64,000 bases of DNA. It comes from an uncultured Lachnospiraceae bacterium (GTDB lineage: Bacteria > Bacillota > Clostridia > Lachnospirales > Lachnospiraceae). Below are positions 19,804 to 29,440 of the stretch, one piece after another. The notes beneath the pieces are model-generated. The model was given only the letters and a program-made list of their open reading frames with translations. It was not told the DNA's origin and did no database searches. The stretch spans positions 62,001 to 126,000 of the forward strand of contig CAMBLG010000001.1 in the NCBI GenBank assembly GCA_945868435.1. Direction: 5' to 3'. Within the stretch, counting starts at the first letter, position 1; each line of letters begins with the position of its first letter. The position numbers and the translations under genes are program-made.

Positions 19804-20820
19804 ATGTCGAAGGTTGCAATCATAGGAGCTGGAAGCTGGGGCATTGCACTGGCTACGGTTTTGAATACCAATGGACATGATGTGACAGTCTGGTCCATTG
19901 TAGAGGAAGAGATTGCCATGCTAAAGGAAAAGCATGAGCATGTAGATAAGCTTCCGGGAGTTATGCTGTCTGAGAATATCCGGTTTACCTCTGATTTAAA
20001 GGAAGCTGTTGGCGATAAGGAGTTTCTTGTTCTGGCAGTACCTTCCGTATATACCAGAAGTACGGCAAGGATGATGGCAGAGTATGTTACAGAGGGACAG
20101 GTTATCGTCTGTGTTGCCAAGGGAATTGAGGAGGATACACTGATGATCCTGTCCGATATTGTGGAGCAGGAAATTCCGCAGGCGGATGTGGCAGTCATGT
20201 GTGGTCCGTCCCATGCAGAGGAAGTGGGGCGATGTCTCCCGACGACCGTGGTTGCGGGGGCCAAAAGCCAGAAGACGGCAGAAAAGATTCAGGATCTGTT
20301 TATGAATGATGTGTTCCGCGTGTATACAAGCCCGGATATGCTTGGAATGGAACTGGGAGGTTCGTTGAAGAACGTGATTGCTTTGGCGGCGGGAATGGCA
20401 GACGGACTGGGTTACGGCGATAATACGAAAGCAGCGCTGATTACCAGAGGCATTGCAGAGATTACCAGGCTTGCGGTGGCAATGGGAGCAAAGATTGAAA
20501 CACTCTGTGGTCTGACCGGAATTGGAGATCTGATCGTTACATGTGAGAGTAGGCACAGTAGAAATCGTAAGGCCGGAATGCTGATCGGGCAGGGGTATAC
20601 CATGGAGCAGGCAACAAGAGAGGTCAAGATGGTTGTGGAGGGAATTTATTCCGCCAAGGCAGCCCTTGCCCTTGCGAGAAAATATGACGTGGAGCTTCCG
20701 ATAATTGAGGAAGTGAACAAAGTCTTATTTGAAGACAAACCGGCAAAGGAGGCAGTAACAGAGCTAATGGTCCGCGAGAAATGTGTGGAGCATTTGAATC
20801 TGGAGTGGAAACATGACTGA
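19804..20820 (+). CDS. gpsA: NAD(P)H-dependent glycerol-3-phosphate dehydrogenase
   Basis: [56 protein letters not shown]. Confidence 0.96.
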   Translation: MSKVAIIGAGSWGIALATVLNTNGHDVTVWSIVEEEIAMLKEKHEHVDKLPGVMLSENIRFTSDLKEAVGDKEFLVLAVPSVYTRSTARMMAEYVTEGQVIVCVAKGIEEDTLMILSDIVEQEIPQADVAVMCGPSHAEEVGRCLPTTVVAGAKSQKTAEKIQDLFMNDVFRVYTSPDMLGMELGGSLKNVIALAAGMADGLGYGDNTKAALITRGIAEITRLAVAMGAKIETLCGLTGIGDLIVTCESRHSRNRKAGMLIGQGYTMEQATREVKMVVEGIYSAKAALALARKYDVELPIIEEVNKVLFEDKPAKEAVTELMVREKCVEHLNLEWKHD

Positions 20821-21250
20821 GACAATACGAATTCGATATTTTAGTGATGCGATTGAGAAACTCACGTATATCGATGGGAAATCAGATTGGATTGATTTGA
20901 GAGCATCGGAGGAGATTTCGTTAAAGGCAGGGGACTTCGCTCTGATTCCATTGGGGGTTGCCATGGAACTGCCGTCAGGGTATGAGGCACATCTGGTGCC
21001 CCGCAGTTCTACGTTTAAGACCTGGGGGCTGATTCAGACTAACAGTATGGGCGTGATTGACTGTTCCTACTGTGGGGATAACGATATGTGGCGGATGCCG
21101 GTTTATGCTACAAGAGATACGGTCATTCATGTCAATGACCGAATTGCGCAGTTTAGGATTATGCAGAATCAACCGAAAATCTCTTTTGACGAGGTAGAAC
21201 ATTTGTCAAATACAGACCGCGGTGGATTTGGAAGCACAGGAAAAGCATAG
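20813..21250 (+). CDS. dut: dUTP diphosphatase family protein
   Basis: [50 protein letters not shown]. Confidence 0.9.
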   Translation: MTETIRIRYFSDAIEKLTYIDGKSDWIDLRASEEISLKAGDFALIPLGVAMELPSGYEAHLVPRSSTFKTWGLIQTNSMGVIDCSYCGDNDMWRMPVYATRDTVIHVNDRIAQFRIMQNQPKISFDEVEHLSNTDRGGFGSTGKA

Positions 21251-21315
21251 AATAGAGAATATACAGTTGTATGGAAACTGGGAGAATATTTTGAAAACAA
21301 GGAGGAGCAATTTAC

Positions 21316-21957
21316 ATGGAAAATCGTATGGTGAAGTTCTACTCAAAAGAAAGCAATATGTTGGCGTTACATGCCATACCCGGGCATTTTGCGACGAGCC
21401 ATTCCCACATCAATTACTATGTGGATGTGACAAGTATCAAGACCCGCGTCAGTGAAGCAATGGAGGCCGCTAAGGTTTTGTATGCCCACATGACAAGAGT
21501 TTCGTATATTGATACGATCGTGTGTATGGATGGAACAGAGATGATAGGGGCATTCCTGAGTCAGCAGATAGAAAAGGGGGGCATCCTTTCCACAAACCGG
21601 CATGAGACCATTTATGTGGTTTCTCCGGAAATCAATAACAATAACCAGATGTTGTTCCGTGATAACAATAAGGGGGCCATTGCAGGCAAGCATGTGGTTC
21701 TTCTTTTGGCGACAACCACCACAGGTGAGACAATTCGAAGAAGTTTGGAGTGTATTCGCTATTACGGCGGCATTGTTGAAAATGTGGCATCCATCTTTAG
21801 TACCGTTGATTCGGTTGATGGCGTGCAGGTAGAGTCCCTGTTTGATGGGAATGATGTAATGAATTACGAGGCGTATTCAGCACATGAATGCCCATTCTGC
21901 AAGAAGGGACACCAGATCGAGGCTATGGTGAATGGATACGGATATTCCAAGCTCTAA
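21316..21957 (+). CDS. Phosphoribosyltransferase (orotate phosphoribosyltransferase-like)
   Basis: PRPP loop-like KHVVLLLATTTTGETIRRSLECIRYYGG; C-terminal CPFC motif. Confidence 0.7.
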   Translation: MENRMVKFYSKESNMLALHAIPGHFATSHSHINYYVDVTSIKTRVSEAMEAAKVLYAHMTRVSYIDTIVCMDGTEMIGAFLSQQIEKGGILSTNRHETIYVVSPEINNNNQMLFRDNNKGAIAGKHVVLLLATTTTGETIRRSLECIRYYGGIVENVASIFSTVDSVDGVQVESLFDGNDVMNYEAYSAHECPFCKKGHQIEAMVNGYGYSKL

Positions 21958-21965
21958 GGTGTTTC

Positions 21966-22007
21966 GTCAAAGTGACAAGAAGAAAATAAAAACTTTGTCA
22001 CTTTGAC
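21966..22007. repeat. 13-bp perfect inverted repeat upstream of the MsmK-like gene
   Basis: gtcaaagtgacaa (21966-21978) / ttgtcactttgac (21995-22007). Confidence 0.85.
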
Positions 22008-22096
22008 AGTAGAAATTATGGGACATATTCGGTAAGATACATAATGTAAGATGTATTTGAGAGTGTACATAAGTTTTTTACAGGAGGTTTTTCAAA

Positions 22097-23209
22097 ATGG
22101 CAAGTTTATCTTTAAAGAACATTTGCAAGGTGTATCCCAATGGTTTTGAGGCTGTTAAGGATTTCAACCTTGAGGTAGAGGACAAGGAATTCATCATCTT
22201 CGTAGGACCATCTGGATGTGGTAAGTCTACTACACTTCGTATGATCGCTGGTCTCGAGGAGATTTCTTCCGGTGAGCTGATCATCGACGGCAAGCTGATG
22301 AACGATGTAGAGCCGAAGGATCGTGATATCGCAATGGTATTCCAGAACTACGCTCTGTATCCTCATATGACAGTATTTGATAACATGGCATTCGGACTGA
22401 AGCTGCGTAAGGTTCCGAAGGAGGAGATTAAGGCTAAGGTTGAGGAGGCTGCAAGAATCCTTGATCTTGAGAAGTTACTGGATCGTAAGCCGAAGGCTCT
22501 TTCCGGTGGACAGAGACAGCGTGTTGCCATGGGTCGTGCAATTGTTCGTAATCCTAAGGTATTCCTGATGGATGAGCCTTTATCAAACTTGGATGCTAAG
22601 CTTCGTGTACAGATGAGATCTGAGATCGCTTCTCTGCACAATCGTCTTGGTGCTACAATTATCTATGTAACACATGACCAGACAGAGGCTATGACTCTGG
22701 GAACCAGAATCGTTGTTCTGAAGGATGGTGTCATCATGCAGGTTGACTCTCCGCAGAAATTATACAATGAGCCAAACAACTTATTCGTTGCAGGATTCAT
22801 CGGATCTCCACAGATGAACTTCGTTGATGCTGATTGTGAGGTTAATGGCAATATCGCAACTCTGAAGTTTGGCGAGTTCAAGGTAGCTCTTCCAGAGGCT
22901 AAGTCTAAGAAGTTGATTGATGGCGGCTATGCTGGAAAGAAGGTTGTATTCGGTATTCGTCCTGAGGATATCACCGATGATGCTGAGTCACTGGCTAAGT
23001 TTGCTGACAGTACAATCGAGTCTGATGTAACCGGTTATGAGTTGTTAGGTGCAGAAGTATTACTGTACTACACAGTTGCCGGTGCAAACATGACTGCAAG
23101 AGTTGATTCTGATACACCTGCTCGTTACGGTGATCACATTAAGCTTGCATTTGATCCGAACAAGATTCACGTTTTCGATAAGGAAACAGAATTGACAATT
23201 ACCAACTAG
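22097..23209 (+). CDS. Carbohydrate ABC transporter ATP-binding protein (MsmK/UgpC/MsmX-type)
   Basis: [62 protein letters not shown]. Confidence 0.95.
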   Translation: MASLSLKNICKVYPNGFEAVKDFNLEVEDKEFIIFVGPSGCGKSTTLRMIAGLEEISSGELIIDGKLMNDVEPKDRDIAMVFQNYALYPHMTVFDNMAFGLKLRKVPKEEIKAKVEEAARILDLEKLLDRKPKALSGGQRQRVAMGRAIVRNPKVFLMDEPLSNLDAKLRVQMRSEIASLHNRLGATIIYVTHDQTEAMTLGTRIVVLKDGVIMQVDSPQKLYNEPNNLFVAGFIGSPQMNFVDADCEVNGNIATLKFGEFKVALPEAKSKKLIDGGYAGKKVVFGIRPEDITDDAESLAKFADSTIESDVTGYELLGAEVLLYYTVAGANMTARVDSDTPARYGDHIKLAFDPNKIHVFDKETELTITN

Positions 23210-23240
23210 TTCGATAAAATTAAATATAGTTGTAAATTAT

Positions 23241-23275
23241 GAACCGGGTGTGAGTATTTACACCCGGTTCTTTGC
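23241..23275 (+). terminator. Rho-independent terminator
   Basis: gaaccgggtgt / acacccggttc then tttgctt. Confidence 0.75.
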
Positions 23276-23299
23276 TTCGTATGTACCTGGAGGATAAAG

Positions 23300-24400
23300 A
23301 TGCTGTCAAATCAAAAACTGCAGAATTCGTTGGATGAGATTAAGGAAATCAGCCGAATGGATACGGCTCTCTACAATGCAAAGAGTAAGCTGGTGGCGGC
23401 CACGGAGGGACTTTTGATTACCCCGGAACTGGAGAAAATGGTCGCAGAATTTTGTGTGTCCATGGCGGAACGACAGGTTTACAGGGAATATCATTTTTAT
23501 AAAGTGATGGTCGAAGGTGAATTGGAGTATATGCTTGTGTGCCTGGTGGAAGATGAAACTATGGCAGTGTGTGCGCAAATGGCGGTCTGTCAGATCCGGA
23601 CACTTGTTGTGAGTCATGCAGAGCAGTTTGACCGCAATAATTTTATTCAGAATATACTGTTGGGCAATATGCTGATTGTGGACATCTTTGGAAAGGCAAA
23701 AAAGCATCATATCCAGCAAGCTCCGCGGGTAGTATATGTCATTGACACGGGAAATAAGAACAATGATGTGGCCATGGAGCTTGTCAAAAATCTGGCGGAT
23801 ATTCGATCCGGAGATTTTGTGACCAGTGTAGATCAACACAGTGTAATCTTAGTTAAGGATGTCAGCAGCTTTGACGTGAAACATATGGAAGAGGAACTGG
23901 AGAGTATGGCCCGCACATTGACGGATAATCTTCACACGGAGGCGATGGTCCGTGTTCGTGTCGGATACGGCAATGTTGTGAATCAGCTTCCGGAGATTGC
24001 GGAGTCTTATCAGGAGGCGCGCATGGCGCTGGAGGTTGGTCGTGTATTCTACGCAAAATATGATACGATTTCCTATGGAAAACTGGGCATTGGAAGATTG
24101 ATTTACCAGCTGCCTATGAGCTTGTGCGACATGTTCATAAAAGAAGTATTTGGTGATAAGATTCCGGAAATCCTTGAAGATGAGGAAGCAATGGCCACCA
24201 TTAATAAATTTTTTGAAAATAATTTGAATATTTCAGAAACGGCGAGACAACTCTATGTTCATCGGAACACACTGGTGTATCGTCTGGAGCGGATCGAGAA
24301 GGCAATTGGCCTGGATATCAGGACCTTTGAAGATGCCATGACGTTCCGCATTGCGGTGATGGTAATTGCCCATATGAAGAATTCAAAGCAAGGAGTGTAA
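23300..24400 (+). CDS. CdaR/PucR-family transcriptional regulator
   Basis: C-terminal HTH FFENNLNISETARQLYVHRNTLVYRLERIEKAIGLDIR. Confidence 0.88.
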   Translation: MLSNQKLQNSLDEIKEISRMDTALYNAKSKLVAATEGLLITPELEKMVAEFCVSMAERQVYREYHFYKVMVEGELEYMLVCLVEDETMAVCAQMAVCQIRTLVVSHAEQFDRNNFIQNILLGNMLIVDIFGKAKKHHIQQAPRVVYVIDTGNKNNDVAMELVKNLADIRSGDFVTSVDQHSVILVKDVSSFDVKHMEEELESMARTLTDNLHTEAMVRVRVGYGNVVNQLPEIAESYQEARMALEVGRVFYAKYDTISYGKLGIGRLIYQLPMSLCDMFIKEVFGDKIPEILEDEEAMATINKFFENNLNISETARQLYVHRNTLVYRLERIEKAIGLDIRTFEDAMTFRIAVMVIAHMKNSKQGV

Positions 24401-24403
24401 AAA

Positions 24404-26317
24404 ATGGCAAAGTACGATGCAAGCAGTATCTCGGTACTGGAAGGGCTGGAAGCGGTTCGCAAGAGACCGGGTATGTATATTGGAAGTGTTACCACCAAGG
24501 GCTTGAACCATTTGATTTATGAAATTGTAGATAATTCTGTGGACGAGCATCTGGCCGGAGCCTGTGATACCATCTGGGTAACCCTGGAGGCGGACGGTTC
24601 CTGCACGGTGGAGGATAATGGACGAGGAATTCCTGTAGGCATGCATGCCAAGGGTGTTTCAGCGGCCCGCGTTGTCTTTTCCACACTGCATGCAGGTGGA
24701 AAGTTTGACAATTCTGTGTACAAGACCAGTGGAGGTCTGCATGGAGTAGGTTCTTCTGTCGTGAATGCGCTTTCCACCTATATGGATGTGGAGATCAGTC
24801 AGGGAGGATTTATTCATCATGATCGTTACGAGAAGGGAAATCCGGTAGTAAAGCTGGAGAATGGCCTTCTCCCGAAGATTGGAAAGACAAAGAAGACCGG
24901 GACCAGGATCAACTTTCTCCCGGATCCGGAGATTTTTGAGAAAACCCGGTTCAAAGAGGACGAGGTCAAAAGCCGTATGCATGAGACCGCGTACTTAAAT
25001 CCTGCACTGACGATTGTATATGAGGATCGCAGAAAGCCGGAGGTGGAGCATGTGGAGTTCCATGAACCAGATGGAATCGTTGGCTTTGTGAAGGATCTCA
25101 ACAATAATATTGAGGTGCTGCATGACGTGATCTACTTCAAGGGTGAGAGTGAAGGCATTGAGGTAGAGGTGGCATTTCAGTATACCAATGAATTTCATGA
25201 AAACATTCTTGGCTTTTGCAATAATATCTACAATTCCGAGGGCGGTGCCCATCTGACCGGCTTTAAAACGGCATTTACCACGATTATCAATTCTTATGCC
25301 AGGGAACTTGGCATCTTAAAGGAAAAAGATGCGAATTTCAATGGCGCGGATGTGCGCAATGGCATGACTGCAGTGGTATCCATCAAGCATCCGGACCCGC
25401 GCTTCGAGGGTCAGACCAAGACAAAGCTGGATAATCAGGATGCAAACCGGGCTACCGGCAAGGTGACCAGTGATGAGGTGCCGTTGTTCTTCGACAAGAA
25501 TCTTGAGATCTTAAAGACGGTCATTGGTTGTGCGGAAAAGGCGGCTAAGATTCGTAAGGCAGAAGAAAAAGCGCGTACCAATCTTTTGACCAAACAGAAA
25601 TTTTCCTTTGATTCCAATGGAAAGCTTGCAAACTGTGAGAGCAGAGATGCGGAAAAATGCGAGATTTTTATTGTGGAGGGAGATTCCGCAGGCGGTTCTG
25701 CCAAGATGGCAAGGAATCGTATGTATCAGGCAATTATGCCGATCCGTGGTAAGATTTTGAACGTGGAAAAGGCAAGTATTGACAAGGTTTTGGCCAACGC
25801 GGAGATCAAGACTATGATCAACGCGTTTGGATGCGGCTTTTCCGAGGGGTATGGTAACGACTTTGACATCACAAAGCTTCGATATGACAAGATCATTATT
25901 ATGGCGGATGCCGATGTGGACGGTGCACATATTTCCACATTGCTTTTGACACTGTTCTACCGGTTTATGCCGGAGCTTATCTTTGAAGGGCATGTCTATG
26001 TTGCAATGCCGCCTCTGTACAAGGTGATTCCGGCAAAGGGAGAAGAGGAGTACCTGTATGATGACGCAGCTCTGGAACGGTATCGCAAGACACACACCGG
26101 CAGCTTCACCCTGCAGCGTTACAAGGGACTTGGTGAGATGGATGCAGAGCAGTTGTGGGAGACCACGCTGAATCCAGAAACCCGTATGATGAAGCGTGTT
26201 GAGATTGAGGATGGGCGCATGGCCTCCGATGTGACAGCGATGCTTATGGGAACCGATGTGCCACCTCGCAAGGCCTTTATTTATGAGCATGCTCATGACG
26301 CGGAGCTGGATATATAA
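24404..26317 (+). CDS. Type IIA DNA topoisomerase subunit B (GyrB/ParE-like)
   Basis: IVDNSVDEHLAG, VEDNGRGIP, TSGGLHGVGSSVVNALS, EGDSAGGSAKMARNR, MADADVDGAHI. Confidence 0.93.
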   Translation: MAKYDASSISVLEGLEAVRKRPGMYIGSVTTKGLNHLIYEIVDNSVDEHLAGACDTIWVTLEADGSCTVEDNGRGIPVGMHAKGVSAARVVFSTLHAGGKFDNSVYKTSGGLHGVGSSVVNALSTYMDVEISQGGFIHHDRYEKGNPVVKLENGLLPKIGKTKKTGTRINFLPDPEIFEKTRFKEDEVKSRMHETAYLNPALTIVYEDRRKPEVEHVEFHEPDGIVGFVKDLNNNIEVLHDVIYFKGESEGIEVEVAFQYTNEFHENILGFCNNIYNSEGGAHLTGFKTAFTTIINSYARELGILKEKDANFNGADVRNGMTAVVSIKHPDPRFEGQTKTKLDNQDANRATGKVTSDEVPLFFDKNLEILKTVIGCAEKAAKIRKAEEKARTNLLTKQKFSFDSNGKLANCESRDAEKCEIFIVEGDSAGGSAKMARNRMYQAIMPIRGKILNVEKASIDKVLANAEIKTMINAFGCGFSEGYGNDFDITKLRYDKIIIMADADVDGAHISTLLLTLFYRFMPELIFEGHVYVAMPPLYKVIPAKGEEEYLYDDAALERYRKTHTGSFTLQRYKGLGEMDAEQLWETTLNPETRMMKRVEIEDGRMASDVTAMLMGTDVPPRKAFIYEHAHDAELDI

Positions 26318-26394
26318 CGCTGTGCGGGAAAGTCTTGAATTTGAATGCCGCAACATTTTCGGAGCCGGCATTTTGAGAGAAAGGAATATAGATT

Positions 26395-28626
26395 ATGGAA
26401 CAGAGTATCATTCAAACCGAGTATTCGGAGTTGATGCAGAAATCATATATTGACTATGCCATGAGTGTTATCATATCCAGAGCATTGCCGGACGTCCGGG
26501 ATGGATTGAAGCCGGTTCAGCGCCGTACGCTCTATGACATGTATGAGCTTGGTATTCGATATGACAAGCCTTATCGTAAAAGCGCGCGTATTGTCGGCGA
26601 TACCATGGGTAAGTACCATCCGCATGGCGATTCCTCCATCTATGATGCGCTAGTGGTGATGGCACAGGATTTCAAGAAGGGACTTCCGCTGGTGGACGGA
26701 CATGGAAATTTTGGCTCCATCGAGGGCGACGGCGCCGCTGCCATGCGATACACGGAAGCACGTCTGCAGAAGGTGACCCAGGAAGCTTATCTGGCTGATC
26801 TGGATAAAGATGTGGTGGATTTTGTCCCGAATTTTGATGAGACAGAAAAGGAGCCTGCGGTGCTCCCGGTCAAGGTGCCGAATCTTCTGATCAATGGTGC
26901 TGAGGGTATTGCGGTCGGTATGGCGACCTCGATTCCGCCACACAATTTCGGTGAGGTTGTGGACGGTGTCATCGCATACATGAAGAACCCGGATATTACG
27001 ACGATGGAGATGATGCAGTATATTCCGGGACCGGATTTTCCGACCGGAGGGTACATTGCAAATAAAGATGAACTCCCGGCAATCTATGAGTCCGGTGTGG
27101 GCAAGATTAAGCTTCGGGGCAAGGTTGAGGTGGAAAAGCAAAAAGGCGGAAAAGAGCGCCTGGTCATCACTGAGATTCCTTATACCATGATCGGTGCCAA
27201 CATTGGCAAATTCTTAAATGATGTGTATAATCTGGTGGAGACCAAGGCCACCAGTGATATTGTGGATATCACGAATCAGTCTTCAAAAGAGGGAATCCGC
27301 ATCGTATTGGATCTGAAAAAGGGCGCTGATATTGAGGCACTTGAGAATCTTTTGTACAAGAAGACTAAGCTGGAGGACACCTTCGGTGTGAATATGCTGG
27401 CAGTTGCGGACGGAAGACCGGAGACTATGGGAATTATCCCAATCATTCGCCATCATGTGAAGTTCCAGTATGAGATTGCGACGAGAAAGTATACGACGCT
27501 TTTGCAGAAGGAACTGGATCGTAAGGAAATCCAGGAAGGCCTGATTAAGGCCTGCAACGTGATCGATCTGATCATCGAAATCTTGCGGGGCAGCAAGAAT
27601 GTAAAGGACGCCAAGGCATGTCTGGTAGAGGGCAATACGGACAATATCACATTTAAGAATCCTTCCTCCAAGCTTATGGCGCAGCAGCTTTGCTTTTCCG
27701 AGCGTCAGGCTCAGGCAATTCTTGATATGCGGTTGTACAAGCTGATCGGTCTGGAAATCGAGGCTCTGATGAAGGAGCACGAGGAAACTCTGGCCAACAT
27801 TGGCAAGTACGAGGATATCCTGGAGCATCGTTCCTCCATGGCGAAGGTGATCATCAAGGAACTCCAGGCCTTTAAGAAAGCATATGGCAGAGAGAGAAGA
27901 ACCGTGATCGACAACCTGAAAGAAGCGGTGGTTGAGGAAAAGAAGATCGAAGAGCAGGATGTGGTATTCCTTATGGATCGCTTTGGGTATGCCAAGGTTG
28001 TGGATACCGGCGTCTATGAGCGTAACAAGGAAACGGCAGACGCGGAAAACCGTTATGTATTTATCTGTAAAAATACAGATAAGATATGCATTTTCACAGA
28101 TAAGGGTCAGATGCACCTGGTGAAGGTGTTGGATCTTCCGTACGGAAAATTCCGGGATAAGGGAACACCGATTGATAATGTGAGCAATTATGACAGTAAG
28201 ACGGAGAGCTTTGTTTATCTGGCAAGTCTTAGTGATGTGGCAGCTTCCAAGCTGGTGTTCGGCACGAAGCAGTCCATGTTAAAGATTGTGGACGGCTCCG
28301 AATTTGTAGTAGCCAAGAAAACCACTGCGGCCACCAAGCTTGCAGATGATGATGAAGTTCTTGCTATACGGATATTGACCGGAAATGAGACGATGGTCAT
28401 GCATTCCCAAAAAGATGTATTTTTGCGCATTGATTGTGGAACTATCCCCGAGAAGAAGAAGATGGCAGTGGGGGTTCGAGGAATGAAACTTGACTCCGGT
28501 GATGCCCTGAAGAACATCTATATTCTTAAGGAAGGGGAGAATGAAGAAGTGGAGGTCAAGGGCAAACAGATTGCCCTTAACCGCCTGCATATCGGTAATC
28601 GGGATACCAAGGGAGTCAAGAAGTAG
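26395..28626 (+). CDS. Type IIA DNA topoisomerase subunit A (GyrA/ParC-like; no canonical QRRGGKG GyrA box seen)
   Basis: YAMSVIISRALPDVRDGLKPVQRRTLYDM, KYHPHGDSSIYDALVVMAQDF, AMRYTEARL. Confidence 0.93.
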   Translation: MEQSIIQTEYSELMQKSYIDYAMSVIISRALPDVRDGLKPVQRRTLYDMYELGIRYDKPYRKSARIVGDTMGKYHPHGDSSIYDALVVMAQDFKKGLPLVDGHGNFGSIEGDGAAAMRYTEARLQKVTQEAYLADLDKDVVDFVPNFDETEKEPAVLPVKVPNLLINGAEGIAVGMATSIPPHNFGEVVDGVIAYMKNPDITTMEMMQYIPGPDFPTGGYIANKDELPAIYESGVGKIKLRGKVEVEKQKGGKERLVITEIPYTMIGANIGKFLNDVYNLVETKATSDIVDITNQSSKEGIRIVLDLKKGADIEALENLLYKKTKLEDTFGVNMLAVADGRPETMGIIPIIRHHVKFQYEIATRKYTTLLQKELDRKEIQEGLIKACNVIDLIIEILRGSKNVKDAKACLVEGNTDNITFKNPSSKLMAQQLCFSERQAQAILDMRLYKLIGLEIEALMKEHEETLANIGKYEDILEHRSSMAKVIIKELQAFKKAYGRERRTVIDNLKEAVVEEKKIEEQDVVFLMDRFGYAKVVDTGVYERNKETADAENRYVFICKNTDKICIFTDKGQMHLVKVLDLPYGKFRDKGTPIDNVSNYDSKTESFVYLASLSDVAASKLVFGTKQSMLKIVDGSEFVVAKKTTAATKLADDDEVLAIRILTGNETMVMHSQKDVFLRIDCGTIPEKKKMAVGVRGMKLDSGDALKNIYILKEGENEEVEVKGKQIALNRLHIGNRDTKGVKK

Positions 28627-28646
28627 CAGGGCTACTTCTTGGACTC
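28613..28646. terminator. Bidirectional hairpin overlapping the 3' ends of both convergent genes
   Basis: gagtcaagaagtagc (28613-28627) / gctacttcttggactc (28631-28646), one bulge. Confidence 0.65.
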
Positions 28647-29210
28647 GTTTAATTTGGGCTTGGAAAAGTGAAACTGTGTGGCAATCTGGGTCGCAAGTGT
28701 CAGCATTGCAAACGTAATGATCGTATCGATTGGGAGCATGATGGCATTCTTTAAGAGGCGCATCGGAAGAATCGCCAAAAAGCCTTTTCCGTAGAGGACG
28801 GAGATCCAAAGCGTGTTGAAGCCGCAGTTGACAATGACCTTTGCCGCAAGCTCTGCGACGAATACCCGTGGAATTGTGACCGGCTTCTTGTAGAGTATGG
28901 ATCCGTACAGGACACCGGCCAGCATGGCATCAAAGGTGAAACCGAAGAAAAACGGGCCATCCGGCTTGGCGATGAACTTCAGAATGTCCATGGTGCCTCC
29001 GAAAATGCAGCCGATCACCGGCCCAAACAGGCATTCCACGATCCGGTTCGGAAGACCGGAAAATCCAATCTTGATGTAAGGGCCAATCTGGATGCTGGCT
29101 ACGATTCCCAATACCATTGACAGGGCGCCCATGACGCCGCACAGGGCAAGGTTTTTGGGGGAGGCCAGTTCCCTCATAGAGCTAAGATAAAGTTCCTTCA
29201 TTTTTTTCAT
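28632..29210 (-). CDS. folT: Folate ECF transporter S component (FolT)
   Basis: ECF S-component pattern (GVMGALSMVLGIVASIQIGPYIKIGFSGLPNRIVECLFGPVIGCIFGGTMDILKFIAKP); preceded by THF riboswitch-like leader. Confidence 0.9.
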   Translation of the reverse strand: MKKMKELYLSSMRELASPKNLALCGVMGALSMVLGIVASIQIGPYIKIGFSGLPNRIVECLFGPVIGCIFGGTMDILKFIAKPDGPFFFGFTFDAMLAGVLYGSILYKKPVTIPRVFVAELAAKVIVNCGFNTLWISVLYGKGFLAILPMRLLKNAIMLPIDTIITFAMLTLATQIATQFHFSKPKLNESKK

Positions 29211-29275
29211 AAAAAATCCTCCTTTCAGCAGTTCCTTAGACTACATAAAGGAGGATAACTTGTCTCGTATTATGT

Positions 29276-29380
29276 AGCAGCGGGATGCGGATCTCGTACC
29301 GCGAAGCATTGATTCACTTCTTCGTCCGGGTGACAACTCCCTGTTCACCTGGCACTTTACGCACAAAATCCTACTCTGCT
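29276..29380 (-). promoter_or_regulatory. THF (tetrahydrofolate) riboswitch upstream of folT
   Basis: Minus-strand sequence agtaggattttgtgcgtaaagtgccaggtgaacagggagttgtcacccggacgaagaagtgaatcaatgc...gcatcccgct matches the recalled THF riboswitch core (GUGAAUCAxUGC...GCAUCC). Confidence 0.85.
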
Positions 29381-29440
29381 CTTGTCAATTTGTTTCGAGT
29401 ACTATTATAACGGATATATGTAGAAAAGCAAGGAGAAAAT

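Noticed and set aside
26284-26300. Palindrome tgagcatgctca near the GyrB/ParE-like stop, superficially like the element loop gcatgctcg
   Set aside because: Lies within conserved coding sequence (YEHAHDAE) with no flanking arms or direct repeats; coincidence.
25511-26371. 286-aa antisense ORF inside the GyrB/ParE-like gene (and similar ones at 5799-6437, 27283-28116, 60205-60969)
   Set aside because: All lie wholly or largely opposite confident coding regions; no motifs.
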